Shown here: piece by piece, positions 43,932 to 54,403 of the stretch
Layout: the number at the start of each line of letters is the position of its first letter
Position numbering within the stretch: the stretch's first letter is position 1
DNA from: Erwinia tasmaniensis Et1/99
GTDB lineage: Bacteria > Pseudomonadota > Gammaproteobacteria > Enterobacterales > Enterobacteriaceae
Direction of reading: 5' to 3'
DNA: 64,000 nt
Assembly: GCF_000026185.1 (NCBI RefSeq)
Contig: NC_010694.1
Span: 558,001 to 622,000, forward strand
Made by a program: the position numbers and the translations under genes
Notes under the pieces: generated by a model
What the model was told of the DNA's origin: nothing
The model's input: only the letters and a program-made list of their open reading frames with translations
Databases searched by the model: none

Positions 43932-45271
43932 TCGGCCACCTTCAGGTTAGCGGAAGCGGGAACTTTGTAGTGGTTTTGCACATTATCCAGGGAGATATCC
44001 TGGGTATTGACGTTTAATCCCTCGCTGTCGCTTTTCACGAATGAGAACTTACCGTTCTGCGCGCTGATATGACTCAGATTCAGATCCCAGTTGCCCTGCT
44101 GGCCGCCGTTGGTGCGCACGAAAGTGCCAAAGTCTTTGGCCTTCACGTTATCAACGGTCAGGCTGGTATCGGCATTCAGCTGTAGGATCTTGTCAGAGGC
44201 GTTCTGGAAAGTGCTGTTGGTGATTTCAACGTGAGATTTTTTGCCCGCGCCGTTTGGCTTCACGGTGATCGCGTCCTCCCCCACGTTAGTGACGTGCAGG
44301 TTATCTATTTTCGCATCGCCATAGAGATGAATGCCATCCGCGCCGTTATTGCCGATAGTGACGTTTTTCAGGCTGGCCCCGTCCTCCAGTTTGAACAGCG
44401 GTTTCTGGCTTTCCGACTGGCCACCATCGCCTAATTCCGAACCGGCGGTAAAGGTTTGCCCTTTACCATCAAACACCTGGCCCGCTTTTACGGTAATGGT
44501 GTCATGCACCACCGTGGGATTGGCGCTGGCGCCAGGGAAATCAACGGCCTGCCCGGCCCCTACGCCTGAACTGCCAACAGGATCGGGACGATCGGTTACC
44601 GGCGTGCTGCCCCCGGCTCCGCCGGTGGGGGAAGACGGGAAATCAAGCGGTGAGGTGGGGGAGGTTGGCGTGGACGGCGGTGAGTCAGAATGGGTTGGCG
44701 CTGTGCCGCCGGAAGAAGGGCCGGAAGGGAAGCCGTTGCCTGATAGATCGTTGGAAGGGGAGCTCCCCGTTGAGGACGTGCCGGAAGACGCATTGTGACT
44801 GCCAGCGCCCTGCTGGCCGAGCGGGTCGCTCTGCCCGTCCATCATTCGGGCGATCAGTTTCAGCAGGGCTTTCAGCAACGGATTATCGCTGATTTGCCCT
44901 CCACCCTGGCCATCGGGGGTCAGGGCCTGATCCAGCCCGTTGTTGCCCATCTCACTTAACGCGTTCTGGCCGTTATTCTGTGGCGTTGCCCCCAGGGCAC
45001 CATTCTGCTCTGACGGACCGCCGGCGTTCCCCACGCCGGCCAGCTGGCCCTCGCCGTTAGCGCCCGTTGCCGCATTGCCTGCCTGTGGCGATAGCAGCGG
45101 CTTTAACAGCTCTCCCAATAACTGCGCCATTTGCTCAATGGTTTGTTTGTCGAAGGGCTGTTGCCCCAACCCGGCGTTGGCGTTGTTTCCCGTGGAAAAC
45201 CCGCTATCCGCGCCGGGCTGCATCAGCCCCTGCACGGATGGGATAGTGATGTTAAGCGTAAGAACTGACAT
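43928..45271 (-). CDS. hrpW: HrpW, harpin fused to a class III pectate-lyase domain
   Basis: 447 residues, the same length as I recall for E. amylovora HrpW. An N-terminal harpin-like part (1-150, Gly/Gln/Asn-rich, no Cys) is joined by a Ser/Thr/Pro/Gly linker (about 155-245) to a PL3 pectate-lyase beta-helix ('DTITVKAGQVFDGKGQTFTA', 'LKNVTIGNNGADGIHLYGDA', 'NVGEDAITVKPNG'). Secreted by the Hrp system and thought to act on the plant wall. Its own hrp box lies upstream. Confidence 0.96.
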   Translation of the reverse strand: MSVLTLNITIPSVQGLMQPGADSGFSTGNNANAGLGQQPFDKQTIEQMAQLLGELLKPLLSPQAGNAATGANGEGQLAGVGNAGGPSEQNGALGATPQNNGQNALSEMGNNGLDQALTPDGQGGGQISDNPLLKALLKLIARMMDGQSDPLGQQGAGSHNASSGTSSTGSSPSNDLSGNGFPSGPSSGGTAPTHSDSPPSTPTSPTSPLDFPSSPTGGAGGSTPVTDRPDPVGSSGVGAGQAVDFPGASANPTVVHDTITVKAGQVFDGKGQTFTAGSELGDGGQSESQKPLFKLEDGASLKNVTIGNNGADGIHLYGDAKIDNLHVTNVGEDAITVKPNGAGKKSHVEITNSTFQNASDKILQLNADTSLTVDNVKAKDFGTFVRTNGGQQGNWDLNLSHISAQNGKFSFVKSDSEGLNVNTQDISLDNVQNHYKVPASANLKVAE

Positions 45272-45331
45272 GGATGTTTCCCCTTATAGACGTTGAACCA
45301 GCCGAAAGCGTGCAGCCTTTGCTGCCCGGAT

Positions 45332-45359
45332 TAAGTGGTGATGGCGTCAGCGGGGTTCC
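45332..45359 (-). promoter_or_regulatory. hrp box of hrpW-orfC
   Basis: On the minus strand GGAACC (45354-45359), 15 bases, CCACTTA (45332-45338). Exact consensus. Confidence 0.95.
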
Positions 45360-45398
45360 CATATAGCGCGAAGCAACACACTTTTTTTAACCCGGAAG

Positions 45399-45426
45399 GG
45401 AACCCGTAACGGCCGTATGCAACATA
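45399..45426 (+). promoter_or_regulatory. hrp box of dspE-dspF (CAACATA variant)
   Basis: GGAACC (45399-45404), 15 bases, CAACATA (45420-45426). The second half has CAAC where the consensus has CCAC. The hrpW and dspE boxes are divergent and only 40 bases apart. Confidence 0.88.
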
Positions 45427-45469
45427 ACCAACATGAATGTTTTATGTCGGATGGTGGGGGCGAAAAGTC

Positions 45470-48400
45470 ATGGTGTTAAAGTTACAGGGAACGGAGCATA
45501 AGGCGGCGATACAGACGGCAACGCACGGTCCGGCGGGGCCTGGCGCGGCATTGCAACAGGGTAGCAGCAGCAGTAGCGCGCAAACTGCCGCCGTGTCACT
45601 GGCGGAAGAGGGTAAAAACCGCGGCAGGATGCCGAAAGTTCACCAGCAGTCTGCCGCTGCCGATGGCAGTAGCCCCGCTCACCAGCAAAAGCGACCGTTC
45701 AGCCTGAAGGCCATGCTGGGGTTGAAAAAATCGGCTAAACCCCAGGCACAGGCTCAGCCAGCCGCGACTCACGGCAAAGGCACGACCTTACGCGATCTGC
45801 TGGCCCGCGAAGAGAGCGCAACCCATCATGAGGCCGCTTCACCCGCTGCGGCGCGTTTAACCCGCTCTGACGGCGTTAAACGCCAAAGTCTGGACGATAT
45901 GGCCGGGCGGCCAATGGTTAAAGGCGGCGGCGGTGAAGATAAGGTGCCAACGCAGCAAAAGCAGCATCAGCTGAACAATTTCAGCCAGATGCGCCAGACG
46001 ATGTTGGATAAAATGGCTCATCCTTCATCATCTGGCACCGCCCATACATCATCCGGCACCGCCCATAGCGGTGCGGCAGAAATAACACCGGATGAGGACG
46101 ACAGTGAATTCCAGCAGCTGCACCAACAGCGGCTGGCGCGCGAACAGGAAAACCCACCGCAGCCGCCAAGACTCGGCGTCGCCACGCCGTTAGCCGCCCG
46201 GTTCCAGCCCAAACTGTCATCGATTGCGGAGAGCGTTCTTGAAGGTACGAGCGCAACGCCGCCGCTTCAGGCCCGGTCAGCGCTGAAGGGAAGCGGTGCC
46301 GATCTGGCGCCGCTGGCCATGACGCTGGATAAAGGGAAATTACAGCTGGCACCCGGCAACCCCCCCGCGCTGAATACGCTGTTAGAGCAGACATTGGGTA
46401 AAAAAGACCAGCACTATCTGGCACACCACGCCAGCAGCGACGGGAGTCAGCATCTGCTGCTGGATCAAAAAGGCCGCCTGTTTGATATCAAAAGCAATGG
46501 CACCAGCTACAGCGTGATGCATAACAGCCAGCCCGCACAAATCAAGGAAAAGCTGGCGCAGGGCGCAGATGTCGCCATCAGCGTAGACGGCAAAAGCGGC
46601 AAGGTGACCTTGGGGCGTGGTGCTGAAGGCCACCATGACATGGCGTTAAGCCAGCCGGGGGAGGCGCACCGTTCCACGTTGACCGGGATCTGGCAGCATC
46701 CCGCTGGCGCAGCGCAGTCACAGGAGGGATCTGTCCGCCTGCATGACGACAAAATTCATATCCTGCATTCGGAGCTGGGCGTCTGGCAGACGGCGGGCAA
46801 CGATACGCATAGCCAGCTTTCCCGCCAGGGTGACGGTAAACTTTATGCCCTGAAAGACGGCCGCACTCTGCAAAACCTGTCCGATAACCAATCCTCGGAA
46901 AAGCTGGTCGATAAAATCAAATCGTTTTCTGTCAGTGAGCGTGGGCAGGTGGCGATCCTGACGGATACCGCCAGCCGCCATAAGATGACCATTATGCCCG
47001 CGCTGAATGCTCCGCCGGAGAGCCGTAGTTCCGTCAGCCTGCACTTTGCCGATGCCCACCAGGGGCTGCTGCATGGCCAGTCGCAGATTGAGGCGCAGTC
47101 CGTTGCCATCAGCCACGGACGGCTGATCGTTGCCGATAGCGAAGGCAAACTGTTCAGCGCGGCCTTACCGCCGCCCGGAGAAAATGAGCTTAAGATGAAA
47201 GCCATGCCGCAGCAGGCGCTGGCAGAACATCTGGGCAATGACCATCAAATATCCGGCTTTTTCACCGACGATCGTGGCCAGCTCAATGCGCTGGTAAAGG
47301 ATAATTTTAAACAGCAGCATGCCTGTCCGTTGGGCGACGACCATCAATTCCACCCCGGCTGGAACATGAGTGACGCGCTGGTTATCGACAATCAGCTTGG
47401 GTTGCACCGGGTCAATCCGGAACCGCACGAAGTGCTAAATATGGGGCGTGAGGGCAGCCTGGCGTTACAGGAAGGAAAATTACACTACTTTGATCAACTG
47501 ACTAAAGGCTGGACCGGGGCGGAGTCGGGCTGTCAGCAGCTGAAAAAAGGTCTCGACGGAGCGGCCTATATTTTGAAAGAAGGAGAGGTGAAACGGCTGG
47601 ATATCAGTCAGAGCACCTCCTCCATCAAGCAGGGGGAGGACAATATTTTTTCCCTGCCGCACGTGCGTAATAAGCCGGAGCCGGGGAGCGCCCTCCAGGG
47701 GCTGGATAAAGCCGATAAGGCCCAGGCGATGGCGGTGATCGGCGTGAATCATTATCTGGCGCTGTCGGAAAAAGGGGATATCCGCTCCTTTGAGATTAAG
47801 CCCGGTACCCGGCAGCTGGAGCGGCCTCCCCAAACGTTGGGCCGAGAAGGGATCAGCGGGGAGCTGAAAGATATCCATGTCGACAACGAGCACAACCTGT
47901 ATGCGCTAAATCATGACGGCGAGATATTTCATCAGTCGCGCGCCGACTGGCACAAAGGTGCCGAAGGCAGCGGCTGGCAGAAATTGGCGTTGCCACAGAG
48001 TGAAAGCGCGCTACAACGTCTTGATATGAATCAGAAGCATCAGCCCGTTGCCACGTTGGCGGACGGTTCTCAACATCTGCTGAAAGCAGGCGGCTGGCAT
48101 GCCTACACGCCACCTGAACGCGGACCGTTGATGCCGGAAACGCGCGGTTCACAGCAGGTATTCGACCGGTTAACCCAGGGGGTGAAGGGAAAAGTGATCC
48201 CTGGAACCGGGGTGACGGTGAAGCTATCGGCGCAGGCGGGCGGTCTGAGCGGCATGGAAGGGCGTAAAGTCAGCAGTAAATTTGCCGACAGGGTTCGTGC
48301 ATATGTCTTTAATCCGACCATGAGCACGCCGCGCCCGATAAAAAATGCCGCCTATGCCACACAGCACGGCTGGCAGGGGCGGCAGGGGCTGAAACCTCTG

Positions 48401-50905
48401 TATGAGATGCAGGGGGCGCTAATCAAGCAGCTGGACGCGCACAACGTGCGCCATAACGCGACACAGCCCGATTTACATAGCAAACTGGAAAATCTCGATT
48501 TAGGCGAGCACGGCGCAGCATTAGTGAAGGATATCAAACGCTTCCGTGATGATCTGGAGCAGAGCGCCACCCGTTCGGCGACCGTTTTAGGTCAGCACCA
48601 GGGAGTGCTTAAAAGCAGCGGTGAGGTGAACGGTGATTATCAGCCATCGCGCAGCAAAGGCCTGGTACAAAGCTTTAACGTCAACCGGTCTGGTCGCGAT
48701 CTGAGCCAGTCATTACAGCAGGCCGTGCGTGCGGCACCGCCGTCGGCGCAAAGTAAGCTCGAAACGATGTTGGATCATTTTGTCAGCGCTGGGGTAAATA
48801 TGAGCCACCAGAAGGGGGAGATCCCTCTCGGCCGCCAGCGCGATCCCAATGATAAAACGGCGCTGACCAAGTCGCGCCTGATCCTGGATACGGTCACCCT
48901 CGGTGAACTGCATCAGCTGGTGGACAAAGCGGCGCTGGTATCCGGCCATCAGCCCGATGCCGACCAGATAAAACAGCTGCGCCAGCAGTTCGATACGCTG
49001 CGTGAAAAGCAGTATGGCGATAATCCGGTGAAGCATTATACCGATATGGGCTTTACCCATAGTAAGGCGCTTGAAGCGGATTACGATGCGGTGAAGGCCT
49101 TTATCAACGCCTTTAAAAAAGAGCACCACGGCGTTAACTTGACCGCGCGCACCGTACTGCAAACCAGCGGCAACGCCGAGCTGGCGCAGAAGTTGAAAGA
49201 TACGCTGCTGTCACTGGACAGTGGTGAAAGTATGAGCTTTAGCCGGGCATACGGCGGCGGTGTCAGTACGGCCTTTGTGCCTTCGCTTAACAAGGTTCCG
49301 GTGCCGATCGTTCCCGGCGCTGGCGTGACGCTGGATCGTGCCTATAACCTGAGCTTCAGCCGCACCAGCGGTGGCTTGAGCGTCAGTTTTGGCCGTGACG
49401 GCGGAGTGAGCGGCAGCGTATCGGTTGCGACCGGGCACGATTTGATGCCCTATATGACCGACAAGAAAACCAGCGCGGGCAACGCCAGCGACTGGCTGAG
49501 CAAAAAACACAAAATCAGCCCGGATTTTCGTATCGGTGGCAGTTTGAGCGCCAGCGTACAGGGAACGCTGCAAAACAGCCTGAAATTTAAACTGACGGAA
49601 GACCAGCTGCCTGATTTTATTCATGGCTTAACGCATGGCACCCTGACCCCGGCAGAGCTGTTGCAGAAAGGGGTGGAACATCAGATGAAGCAGGGCAGTA
49701 AGCTGGTGTTTAGCGTCGACACCAGTGCGGCTTTCGATCTGCGTGCCGGTATCAACCTGACTGAAGACGGCAGTAAGCCCAATAGCGTCACCGCCCGCGC
49801 TTCGGTCGGAGTAAGCGCATCGGCCAACCTGGTTTCCGGCTCGCGCGAGCGCAGCCGGGCGGCAGGGGAGTTTAGCAGCACGGAATCGGCGAGCGATAAC
49901 CGCCCGACCTTTTTCAATCAGGCCGGCCTGGGCGCCAATGCGACCCTTGCCGCCGGCGTAGCCCATTCATCTACCCACGACGGAAAACCGGTCGGAACCT
50001 TCCCGGCGTTTACCTCCGCGAATGTCTCAATGGCGCTGGCGATGGATAACCGTACTTCGCAAAGCATTAGCCTGGAGATGAAACACCCTGAGCCGGTGAC
50101 CAGCGACGAGATCGGCGAACTGGCTTCAACGTTAGGAAAGCACTTTAAGGACACCACCACCACGCAGATGCTGGCGGCCTTTAAAGAGCTGGAAGACGTT
50201 AAGCCGGATGAAAAATTAAGCATCTTAAAAACGCATTTCAGTGAAAGGCCCATCGTGGGTGACGATCGCTACGAAGCGGTACGCGGCCTGCAAAAATTGG
50301 TATCACGCCAACAGGCCGCTGACGCTAACAGTATGGAATTAGGTTCTGCCAGCCACAGCACAACCTACAAGAATTTGTCCAGAGTGAGTCATGACGGCAT
50401 TTTCGAACTGTTACATCAGCATATCAATACGGCTCTGCCACCGAGCAGTGCCGCTCGTCTGAGTGCCTTAATGGATAGCGATCCGACGCTGAAAGGTTTA
50501 GTTAAACAGTTGCAAAATACGCCATTCAGCAGTGCCAGCGTGGCGATGGAACTGAAAGACGATCTGCGTGACCAGACGGAAAAAGCGATACTCGACGGTA
50601 AGGTAGGGCGTGAAGAGGTCGGCATTCTGTTTCAGGATCGCAACAATTTGCGTATTAAATCAGTCAGCGTGAGTCAGGCTATCAGCAAAAGTGAAGGCTT
50701 TAATACTCCCACTTTGTTACTGGGGGCGACCAACAGTGCCGGCATGAGTATGGAGCGCAATATCGGCACCATCAACTTCAAATATGGCCAGGATCAAAAC
50801 ACGCCCCGGCGCTTCACGCTTGAGGGAGAAATCGCTAAGGCTAACCCAGATGTTGCATCGGCACTTTCTGAGCTGAAGAAAGAAGGGCTGGAAATGAAGA
50901 GCTGA
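45470..50905 (+). CDS. dspE: Type III effector DspE/DspA (AvrE family)
   Basis: 1811 residues. A disordered, Gln/Ser-rich N-terminus (about 1-250) is followed by a beta-propeller-like WD/WxxxE-rich middle ('[11 protein letters not shown]'-type and '[15 protein letters not shown]') and a large C-terminal domain with '[20 protein letters not shown]' and '[20 protein letters not shown]'. AvrE-family proteins form water/solute channels in the host plasma membrane and are the main virulence effectors of Erwinia. ATG 45470 matches the start of E. amylovora DspE (MELKSLGTEH there, [10 protein letters not shown] here); the frame runs on to 45437 without support. It is shorter than the 1838 residues I recall because an N-terminal insert is missing. 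Confidence 0.97.
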   Translation: MVLKLQGTEHKAAIQTATHGPAGPGAALQQGSSSSSAQTAAVSLAEEGKNRGRMPKVHQQSAAADGSSPAHQQKRPFSLKAMLGLKKSAKPQAQAQPAATHGKGTTLRDLLAREESATHHEAASPAAARLTRSDGVKRQSLDDMAGRPMVKGGGGEDKVPTQQKQHQLNNFSQMRQTMLDKMAHPSSSGTAHTSSGTAHSGAAEITPDEDDSEFQQLHQQRLAREQENPPQPPRLGVATPLAARFQPKLSSIAESVLEGTSATPPLQARSALKGSGADLAPLAMTLDKGKLQLAPGNPPALNTLLEQTLGKKDQHYLAHHASSDGSQHLLLDQKGRLFDIKSNGTSYSVMHNSQPAQIKEKLAQGADVAISVDGKSGKVTLGRGAEGHHDMALSQPGEAHRSTLTGIWQHPAGAAQSQEGSVRLHDDKIHILHSELGVWQTAGNDTHSQLSRQGDGKLYALKDGRTLQNLSDNQSSEKLVDKIKSFSVSERGQVAILTDTASRHKMTIMPALNAPPESRSSVSLHFADAHQGLLHGQSQIEAQSVAISHGRLIVADSEGKLFSAALPPPGENELKMKAMPQQALAEHLGNDHQISGFFTDDRGQLNALVKDNFKQQHACPLGDDHQFHPGWNMSDALVIDNQLGLHRVNPEPHEVLNMGREGSLALQEGKLHYFDQLTKGWTGAESGCQQLKKGLDGAAYILKEGEVKRLDISQSTSSIKQGEDNIFSLPHVRNKPEPGSALQGLDKADKAQAMAVIGVNHYLALSEKGDIRSFEIKPGTRQLERPPQTLGREGISGELKDIHVDNEHNLYALNHDGEIFHQSRADWHKGAEGSGWQKLALPQSESALQRLDMNQKHQPVATLADGSQHLLKAGGWHAYTPPERGPLMPETRGSQQVFDRLTQGVKGKVIPGTGVTVKLSAQAGGLSGMEGRKVSSKFADRVRAYVFNPTMSTPRPIKNAAYATQHGWQGRQGLKPLYEMQGALIKQLDAHNVRHNATQPDLHSKLENLDLGEHGAALVKDIKRFRDDLEQSATRSATVLGQHQGVLKSSGEVNGDYQPSRSKGLVQSFNVNRSGRDLSQSLQQAVRAAPPSAQSKLETMLDHFVSAGVNMSHQKGEIPLGRQRDPNDKTALTKSRLILDTVTLGELHQLVDKAALVSGHQPDADQIKQLRQQFDTLREKQYGDNPVKHYTDMGFTHSKALEADYDAVKAFINAFKKEHHGVNLTARTVLQTSGNAELAQKLKDTLLSLDSGESMSFSRAYGGGVSTAFVPSLNKVPVPIVPGAGVTLDRAYNLSFSRTSGGLSVSFGRDGGVSGSVSVATGHDLMPYMTDKKTSAGNASDWLSKKHKISPDFRIGGSLSASVQGTLQNSLKFKLTEDQLPDFIHGLTHGTLTPAELLQKGVEHQMKQGSKLVFSVDTSAAFDLRAGINLTEDGSKPNSVTARASVGVSASANLVSGSRERSRAAGEFSSTESASDNRPTFFNQAGLGANATLAAGVAHSSTHDGKPVGTFPAFTSANVSMALAMDNRTSQSISLEMKHPEPVTSDEIGELASTLGKHFKDTTTTQMLAAFKELEDVKPDEKLSILKTHFSERPIVGDDRYEAVRGLQKLVSRQQAADANSMELGSASHSTTYKNLSRVSHDGIFELLHQHINTALPPSSAARLSALMDSDPTLKGLVKQLQNTPFSSASVAMELKDDLRDQTEKAILDGKVGREEVGILFQDRNNLRIKSVSVSQAISKSEGFNTPTLLLGATNSAGMSMERNIGTINFKYGQDQNTPRRFTLEGEIAKANPDVASALSELKKEGLEMKS
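46026..46067 (+). repeat. 21-bp tandem duplication inside dspE
   Basis: Two adjacent 21-base units (46026-46046 and 46047-46067) differ at one base and encode a repeated SSGTAH unit. The repeat is in frame and lies in the disordered N-terminal part, where E. amylovora has a different insert. Confidence 0.85.
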
Positions 50906-50963
50906 TGGGGTGGAACGCCGCCGGTAAGATAAACAAGATAATCACGGAATAAGGATCGATATC

Positions 50964-51383
50964 ATGACATCTTCACAACAGCGGGTTGAAAAGCTATTGC
51001 AGCACTTTTCTGCCGGATGCAAAACGCCCCTGAATCTGAAAGAGGGGGTATGCGCGCTGTATAATGAACAGGGCGAGGAGGTCGCGGTGTTGGAAGTGCC
51101 GGAACATAGCGACAGCCTGTTGCTACACTGCCAGCTGGTTGAGACCGACCCACAGGCCTCGATAGCACTCTATCCCATGTTGTTGCAGCTGAATTTTGAG
51201 ATGGCGGCAATGCGTGGCTGCTGGCTGGCGTTGGACGAACTGCATAAGGTGCGGCTTTGTTTTCAGCAGCCGCTGGCGCAGCTTGGCGAGGCGGAGTTTA
51301 GCCACGTTGTGAGCGGTTTTATTGAACAGGCGGCAGAGGTTCGTGAGTTTATTGTGCAGCTAACCACTCGCAGCGCGGCCTGA
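50964..51383 (+). CDS. dspF: DspF/DspB, chaperone of DspE
   Basis: 139 residues, acidic, with the class I type III chaperone fold pattern ('EKLLQHFSAGCKTPLNLKEG', 'LLQLNFEMAAMRGCWLALDE'). It binds the N-terminus of DspE and is needed for its stability and secretion. It follows dspE by 58 bases and shares its promoter. Confidence 0.95.
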   Translation: MTSSQQRVEKLLQHFSAGCKTPLNLKEGVCALYNEQGEEVAVLEVPEHSDSLLLHCQLVETDPQASIALYPMLLQLNFEMAAMRGCWLALDELHKVRLCFQQPLAQLGEAEFSHVVSGFIEQAAEVREFIVQLTTRSAA

Positions 51384-52042
51384 AGCATCGCGGCTGAATG
51401 CTTATTCGGCCGCCGCTTAGCGGCATCGCTCACAGGCGATGAGGGATAATAATCAATATCGCGTTAAAGGCGATTTTGAAAATCCGATTTTATTTCGTTT
51501 GTTATTCAGGTCACTGACTTCTTTTTCCAGCGGCCGTTTCATAACGCCAAAAAATCAGGATGGCTTGCTGAATTAATGCTGTGCATAATGGCTGGTATTA
51601 TGACGTTGTGAACCGTAGGTGACACCATTGAGCGGATAGCCATTTTGGGTATACCGGCGCGCAGATTTAAGCCGCTATTATTTTATGAAAAACTATCCTA
51701 TGCTTACGTTGAGCAGGTTAGCGAGTATAGAGCAAGCAGTAGATATAGGATTCAAATATATTTACTGATAAAACACCATCAAAAAATGATTTTTTTCGCG
51801 TTGCTATGTAATAAGTCATTAATATCTTGATGCTAAAATCCGCACTGGCAGGAGGGATCTTCGTCTGATTGCGGGGATCTTTGATTTTTTTCTGCCTAAC
51901 CCTTCTTTTTTGAGCCTTTTCTTATCTCTTTTTTCTGTTTTGCAGGTAAAACCTTTTTTTTAATATTTATAATAAAAAATGTTATGGGAATATTCCTAAT
52001 GATATGTATAACTACCTGTCTTTACAGTAAAGGGATTTTTAT
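51384..52042. other. Spacer with clustered small hairpins, end of the T3SS island
   Basis: 660 bases. The first 60 contain nested inverted repeats (GCCGC-TTA-GCGGC near 51410-51423; CATCGC-6-GCGATG near 51424-51441) that resemble a transcript end or a REP-like unit after dspF. The rest is AT-rich. I see no ORF with a plausible start, no tRNA and no hrp box. This is the boundary between island and accessory toxin block. Confidence 0.5.
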
Positions 52043-52843
52043 ATGTTTATATCTAAGTCGATGCAGGTTTTTATCACCCTGTATCAGGAAAAAAGTCTTA
52101 AGATGGCGGCTGATAAGCTTTGCCTGACGGTTCCTCCCGTGTCACGTATGTTAAAGTTAACTGAAGGATGGGTGGGGGAGCAGCTGTTCATTATCGAACG
52201 GAATAATATAACGCCCACTCCTACGGCAGACTGTATCTATCAGCAGCTTTTACCGCTTTATACCGCGCTAAAAAATATGACGAGAAAGCATCCGGAACAG
52301 CAGGACTTTTTGATCGCGTCACCTTATATATCAACCTCAATATTATCAGACCTGCTGACCTTAAGCGAAAGTGCACTGCCTCAGTGCGCATCGATAAAAT
52401 ACGCGGAGTGCATACATCCCGATGACGATATCTTTATCAGCCTACAGCCGATTGAGTGCCCGATGCACTTTGAGTCGATACGAACGGATCTGGTTCTGGA
52501 ACTTTGCTGTTCTAAAAGCGTTGGCGACAGGTGGCTTCATATGCCAATTTTAGCTGAAAGTGAAACTAAAAAACTAAAATACTTTCAGCGCTCTCTGGCG
52601 GAAATACATGCGCAAGGGGGAAGCGGAATACTGAGGCAGATTGATAACCCATCGCGACTTCAGTCCACGTTTAAATGTGGTGAGGGGCTGCTTTTTCGTC
52701 TCCCTCAAAAGAATGCGGCAGTGAAAGATTACCAGTCGCTGCCCGTTATATCGCATTGCCCGCTTTTTATCTATGTTAATACATTAAAAAAAGATAAAAG
52801 ACACAATGCCTTCACGGCTAAACTTTTGGAGTTTTTTCCCTAG
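52043..52843 (+). CDS. LysR-type transcriptional regulator (divergent, short)
   Basis: 266 residues. The N-terminus is a LysR winged HTH ('SMQVFITLYQEKSLKMAADK', 'LTVPPVSRMLKLTEGWVGEQ'). The remainder is shorter and more divergent than a normal LysR ligand domain (about 200 rather than 230 residues) and I cannot assign a subfamily. It is AT-rich, like the surrounding block. Its position before a spanin pair and toxin-like genes makes it a candidate regulator of that cluster; LysR-type regulators occupy that place in Yersinia Tc toxin islands, but similarity to those is not shown here. Confidence 0.75.
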   Translation: MFISKSMQVFITLYQEKSLKMAADKLCLTVPPVSRMLKLTEGWVGEQLFIIERNNITPTPTADCIYQQLLPLYTALKNMTRKHPEQQDFLIASPYISTSILSDLLTLSESALPQCASIKYAECIHPDDDIFISLQPIECPMHFESIRTDLVLELCCSKSVGDRWLHMPILAESETKKLKYFQRSLAEIHAQGGSGILRQIDNPSRLQSTFKCGEGLLFRLPQKNAAVKDYQSLPVISHCPLFIYVNTLKKDKRHNAFTAKLLEFFP

Positions 52844-53193
52844 TGGGTATTTTACTTTCTCTCTGAAGATTATCGTGGTCCGTTTGATATATCTAAAGGG
52901 ATAAGTTGCTATATTGAGTAAATCAGCATAAATTTTTTTGAATTACTTTCAAGTGAAATGCAGCTATTAAGCTGCATGATGATAAGGTTACGATCTTTGA
53001 CGCAGATTCATCCTGGAAAGTTTACCTGCCAAAATTTATTTTTGTCGTGTTTTTTTGCAGTCTCAATAAATATTTAGGATATTTTCGGAGTGTTGCATTG
53101 ATATTTTTCATGGTGGAGAAGTTAATTTTATTCTTAATCTAAGGAAAACGGCTACTGCCAGCTGATGTGTAAATATAAAGCGGGAATTCAGGT
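52844..53193. other. AT-rich spacer
   Basis: 350 bases between the LysR-type gene and a possible holin remnant. No gene, repeat or RNA seen. Confidence 0.4.
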
Positions 53194-53463
53194 ATGCGTA
53201 TTAAGGCTACGTCATGTCATAACGTTGATTTTTTCTCCGTTTGGGGAGGGTTAGTGCGTTATTTAATGGATATCAGTCCCGCGTAAGCGAAAGGGGGCAG
53301 GATGGCTGTCGTTGGTCAGGCAATGATTGTCAGATTTACAGGGTTTTTAGGCGTTTTTTACTGCGATGAGCAGCAAAACAACCTGCTTATGACGCTGGTG
53401 ATTGCCGGTTTCAGCAGTATCCTGGGTGGGAGTTTTCCCCGATGGCTTTGGAAGCATATGTGA
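53194..53463 (+). pseudogene. Possible holin interrupted by an in-frame stop
   Basis: The frame from ATG 53194 reads 'FFSVWGGLVRYLMDISPA', then TAA at 53284-53286, and continues in the same frame as 'MAVVGQAMIVRFTGFLGVFY' and 'LLMTLVIAGFSSILGG' with a charged end (PRWLWKHM), stopping at 53461-53463. Total 89 codons, two or three hydrophobic stretches, and a GGGGGCAGG ribosome site before the second Met (53302). Size, topology and position before Rz/Rz1 suit a phage-type holin, but I recognise no specific family. A 53-residue product from 53302 could still be made. Confidence 0.35.
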
Positions 53464-53622
53464 CATATAAAATAGGGTAAATATTGATACGGATATTAAA
53501 AGGGTATGGTGAGTAAAGAGGAATTCATCACCAGGTGAATTTCAATATCGATATTGTACCAAAGATGACTTATCTATCACGAAAACAGAATATCAGCAGT
53601 GATTTATTATGGAGGTATATTT

Positions 53623-53988
53623 ATGAGCTACATTTCTCTCAGGGTGATGGGCATAATAATGCTCATTGTGCTTGCAGTCGGCAATATCCTTTGGCTACGT
53701 TATCAGCAGCGTGAGTTAGCTGTGTTACGTCATCAAAACGCACAATTGATGCAGCAGGGTGAAATGCTAGAGGCACGGCTGTTGCAGCTTAAATATCAGG
53801 CTACACATATTTCTGCCGCCTTGAGCGAACAGAAAACGGTTCAGCAACACCTGGAGAAACAAAGTGAACAGACTCGCCGACAGCTGCGCCAGGCGGTATC
53901 CCAATCTCCTTGTGCCAGTTTGCCTGTGCCTGATGATGTTATCAGGTTGCAGCAAAACACCGCTGGTAGCGCCCCTGGTTCCAGATGA
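53623..53988 (+). CDS. Rz-like inner-membrane spanin subunit
   Basis: 121 residues. One N-terminal membrane span ('VMGIIMLIVLAVGNILWLRY') is followed by a periplasmic coiled coil ('LAVLRHQNAQLMQQGEMLEA', 'QKTVQQHLEKQSEQTRRQLR'), the standard layout of phage i-spanins (Rz/LysB). ATG 53623 has GGAGG seven bases upstream. Its 3' part contains the start of the Rz1-like gene in another frame, an arrangement almost unique to spanin pairs. Spanins fuse inner and outer membranes in the last step of lysis. Confidence 0.8.
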   Translation: MSYISLRVMGIIMLIVLAVGNILWLRYQQRELAVLRHQNAQLMQQGEMLEARLLQLKYQATHISAALSEQKTVQQHLEKQSEQTRRQLRQAVSQSPCASLPVPDDVIRLQQNTAGSAPGSR

Positions 53989-54151
53989 ACTGATCCCATC
54001 GCATCTTCTGGAGCCTTGTCAGGCTCCCACGTTTACCGTTAAAACATGGGGAGATTACCCCGAATACGTGAGCCTTTTGCAGCTGGCCCTGGATAAGTGC
54101 AATACCGATAAAGCGGCGATCGCTCGCTTATTACGCATAAAGAGGTACTGA
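53864..54151 (+). CDS. Rz1-like outer-membrane lipoprotein (o-spanin)
   Basis: 95 residues with a lipoprotein signal ('VPVCLCLMMLSGC') and a proline-containing mature part ('KTPLVAPLVPDELIPSHLLE'). It begins inside the Rz-like gene in a different frame and extends past it. The architecture marks it as the o-spanin partner. No endolysin gene lies in this window beside it. Confidence 0.78.
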   Translation: MNRLADSCARRYPNLLVPVCLCLMMLSGCSKTPLVAPLVPDELIPSHLLEPCQAPTFTVKTWGDYPEYVSLLQLALDKCNTDKAAIARLLRIKRY

Positions 54152-54315
54152 CTCCGGCGGGATAATATTCTTGCGATGCCTCTCATCTACGGCGAAGGTA
54201 GCTATTGGATACTGGCCCGCCGCCGTTATCTGGTTCGCACTGAAAATTCGGCGTAGAGGCGGGTTGACTATTACGTGGTACATGCTGTGTAAGGGGATAA
54301 AAGGGAGAAAAATAT

Positions 54316-54340
54316 TGCCGGAACGGGATATGTTCCGGCA
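54316..54340. terminator. Hairpin between the spanin pair and the P47-like gene
   Basis: A perfect 9-bp stem (54316-54324 with 54332-54340, loop 7) followed on the plus strand by CCTATTTTTC. It separates the convergent transcripts. Confidence 0.7.
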
Positions 54341-54403
54341 TTGACCTATTTTTCACATCCCTGTCATCCTGCTTCAGGTTAGAAACGGAAGCTACCGTTT
54401 TTG

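Noticed and set aside
51600..51830. Possible transposase or gene remnant after dspF
   Set aside because: Short frames on both strands, but none shows a family signature or a start; kept only as a spacer.
54316..54340. GGAAC sequence considered as an hrp box for the P47-like cluster
   Set aside because: It is part of a perfect terminator-like palindrome, and no CCAC half-site lies 15-16 bases away, so HrpL control of the right-end cluster is not supported.
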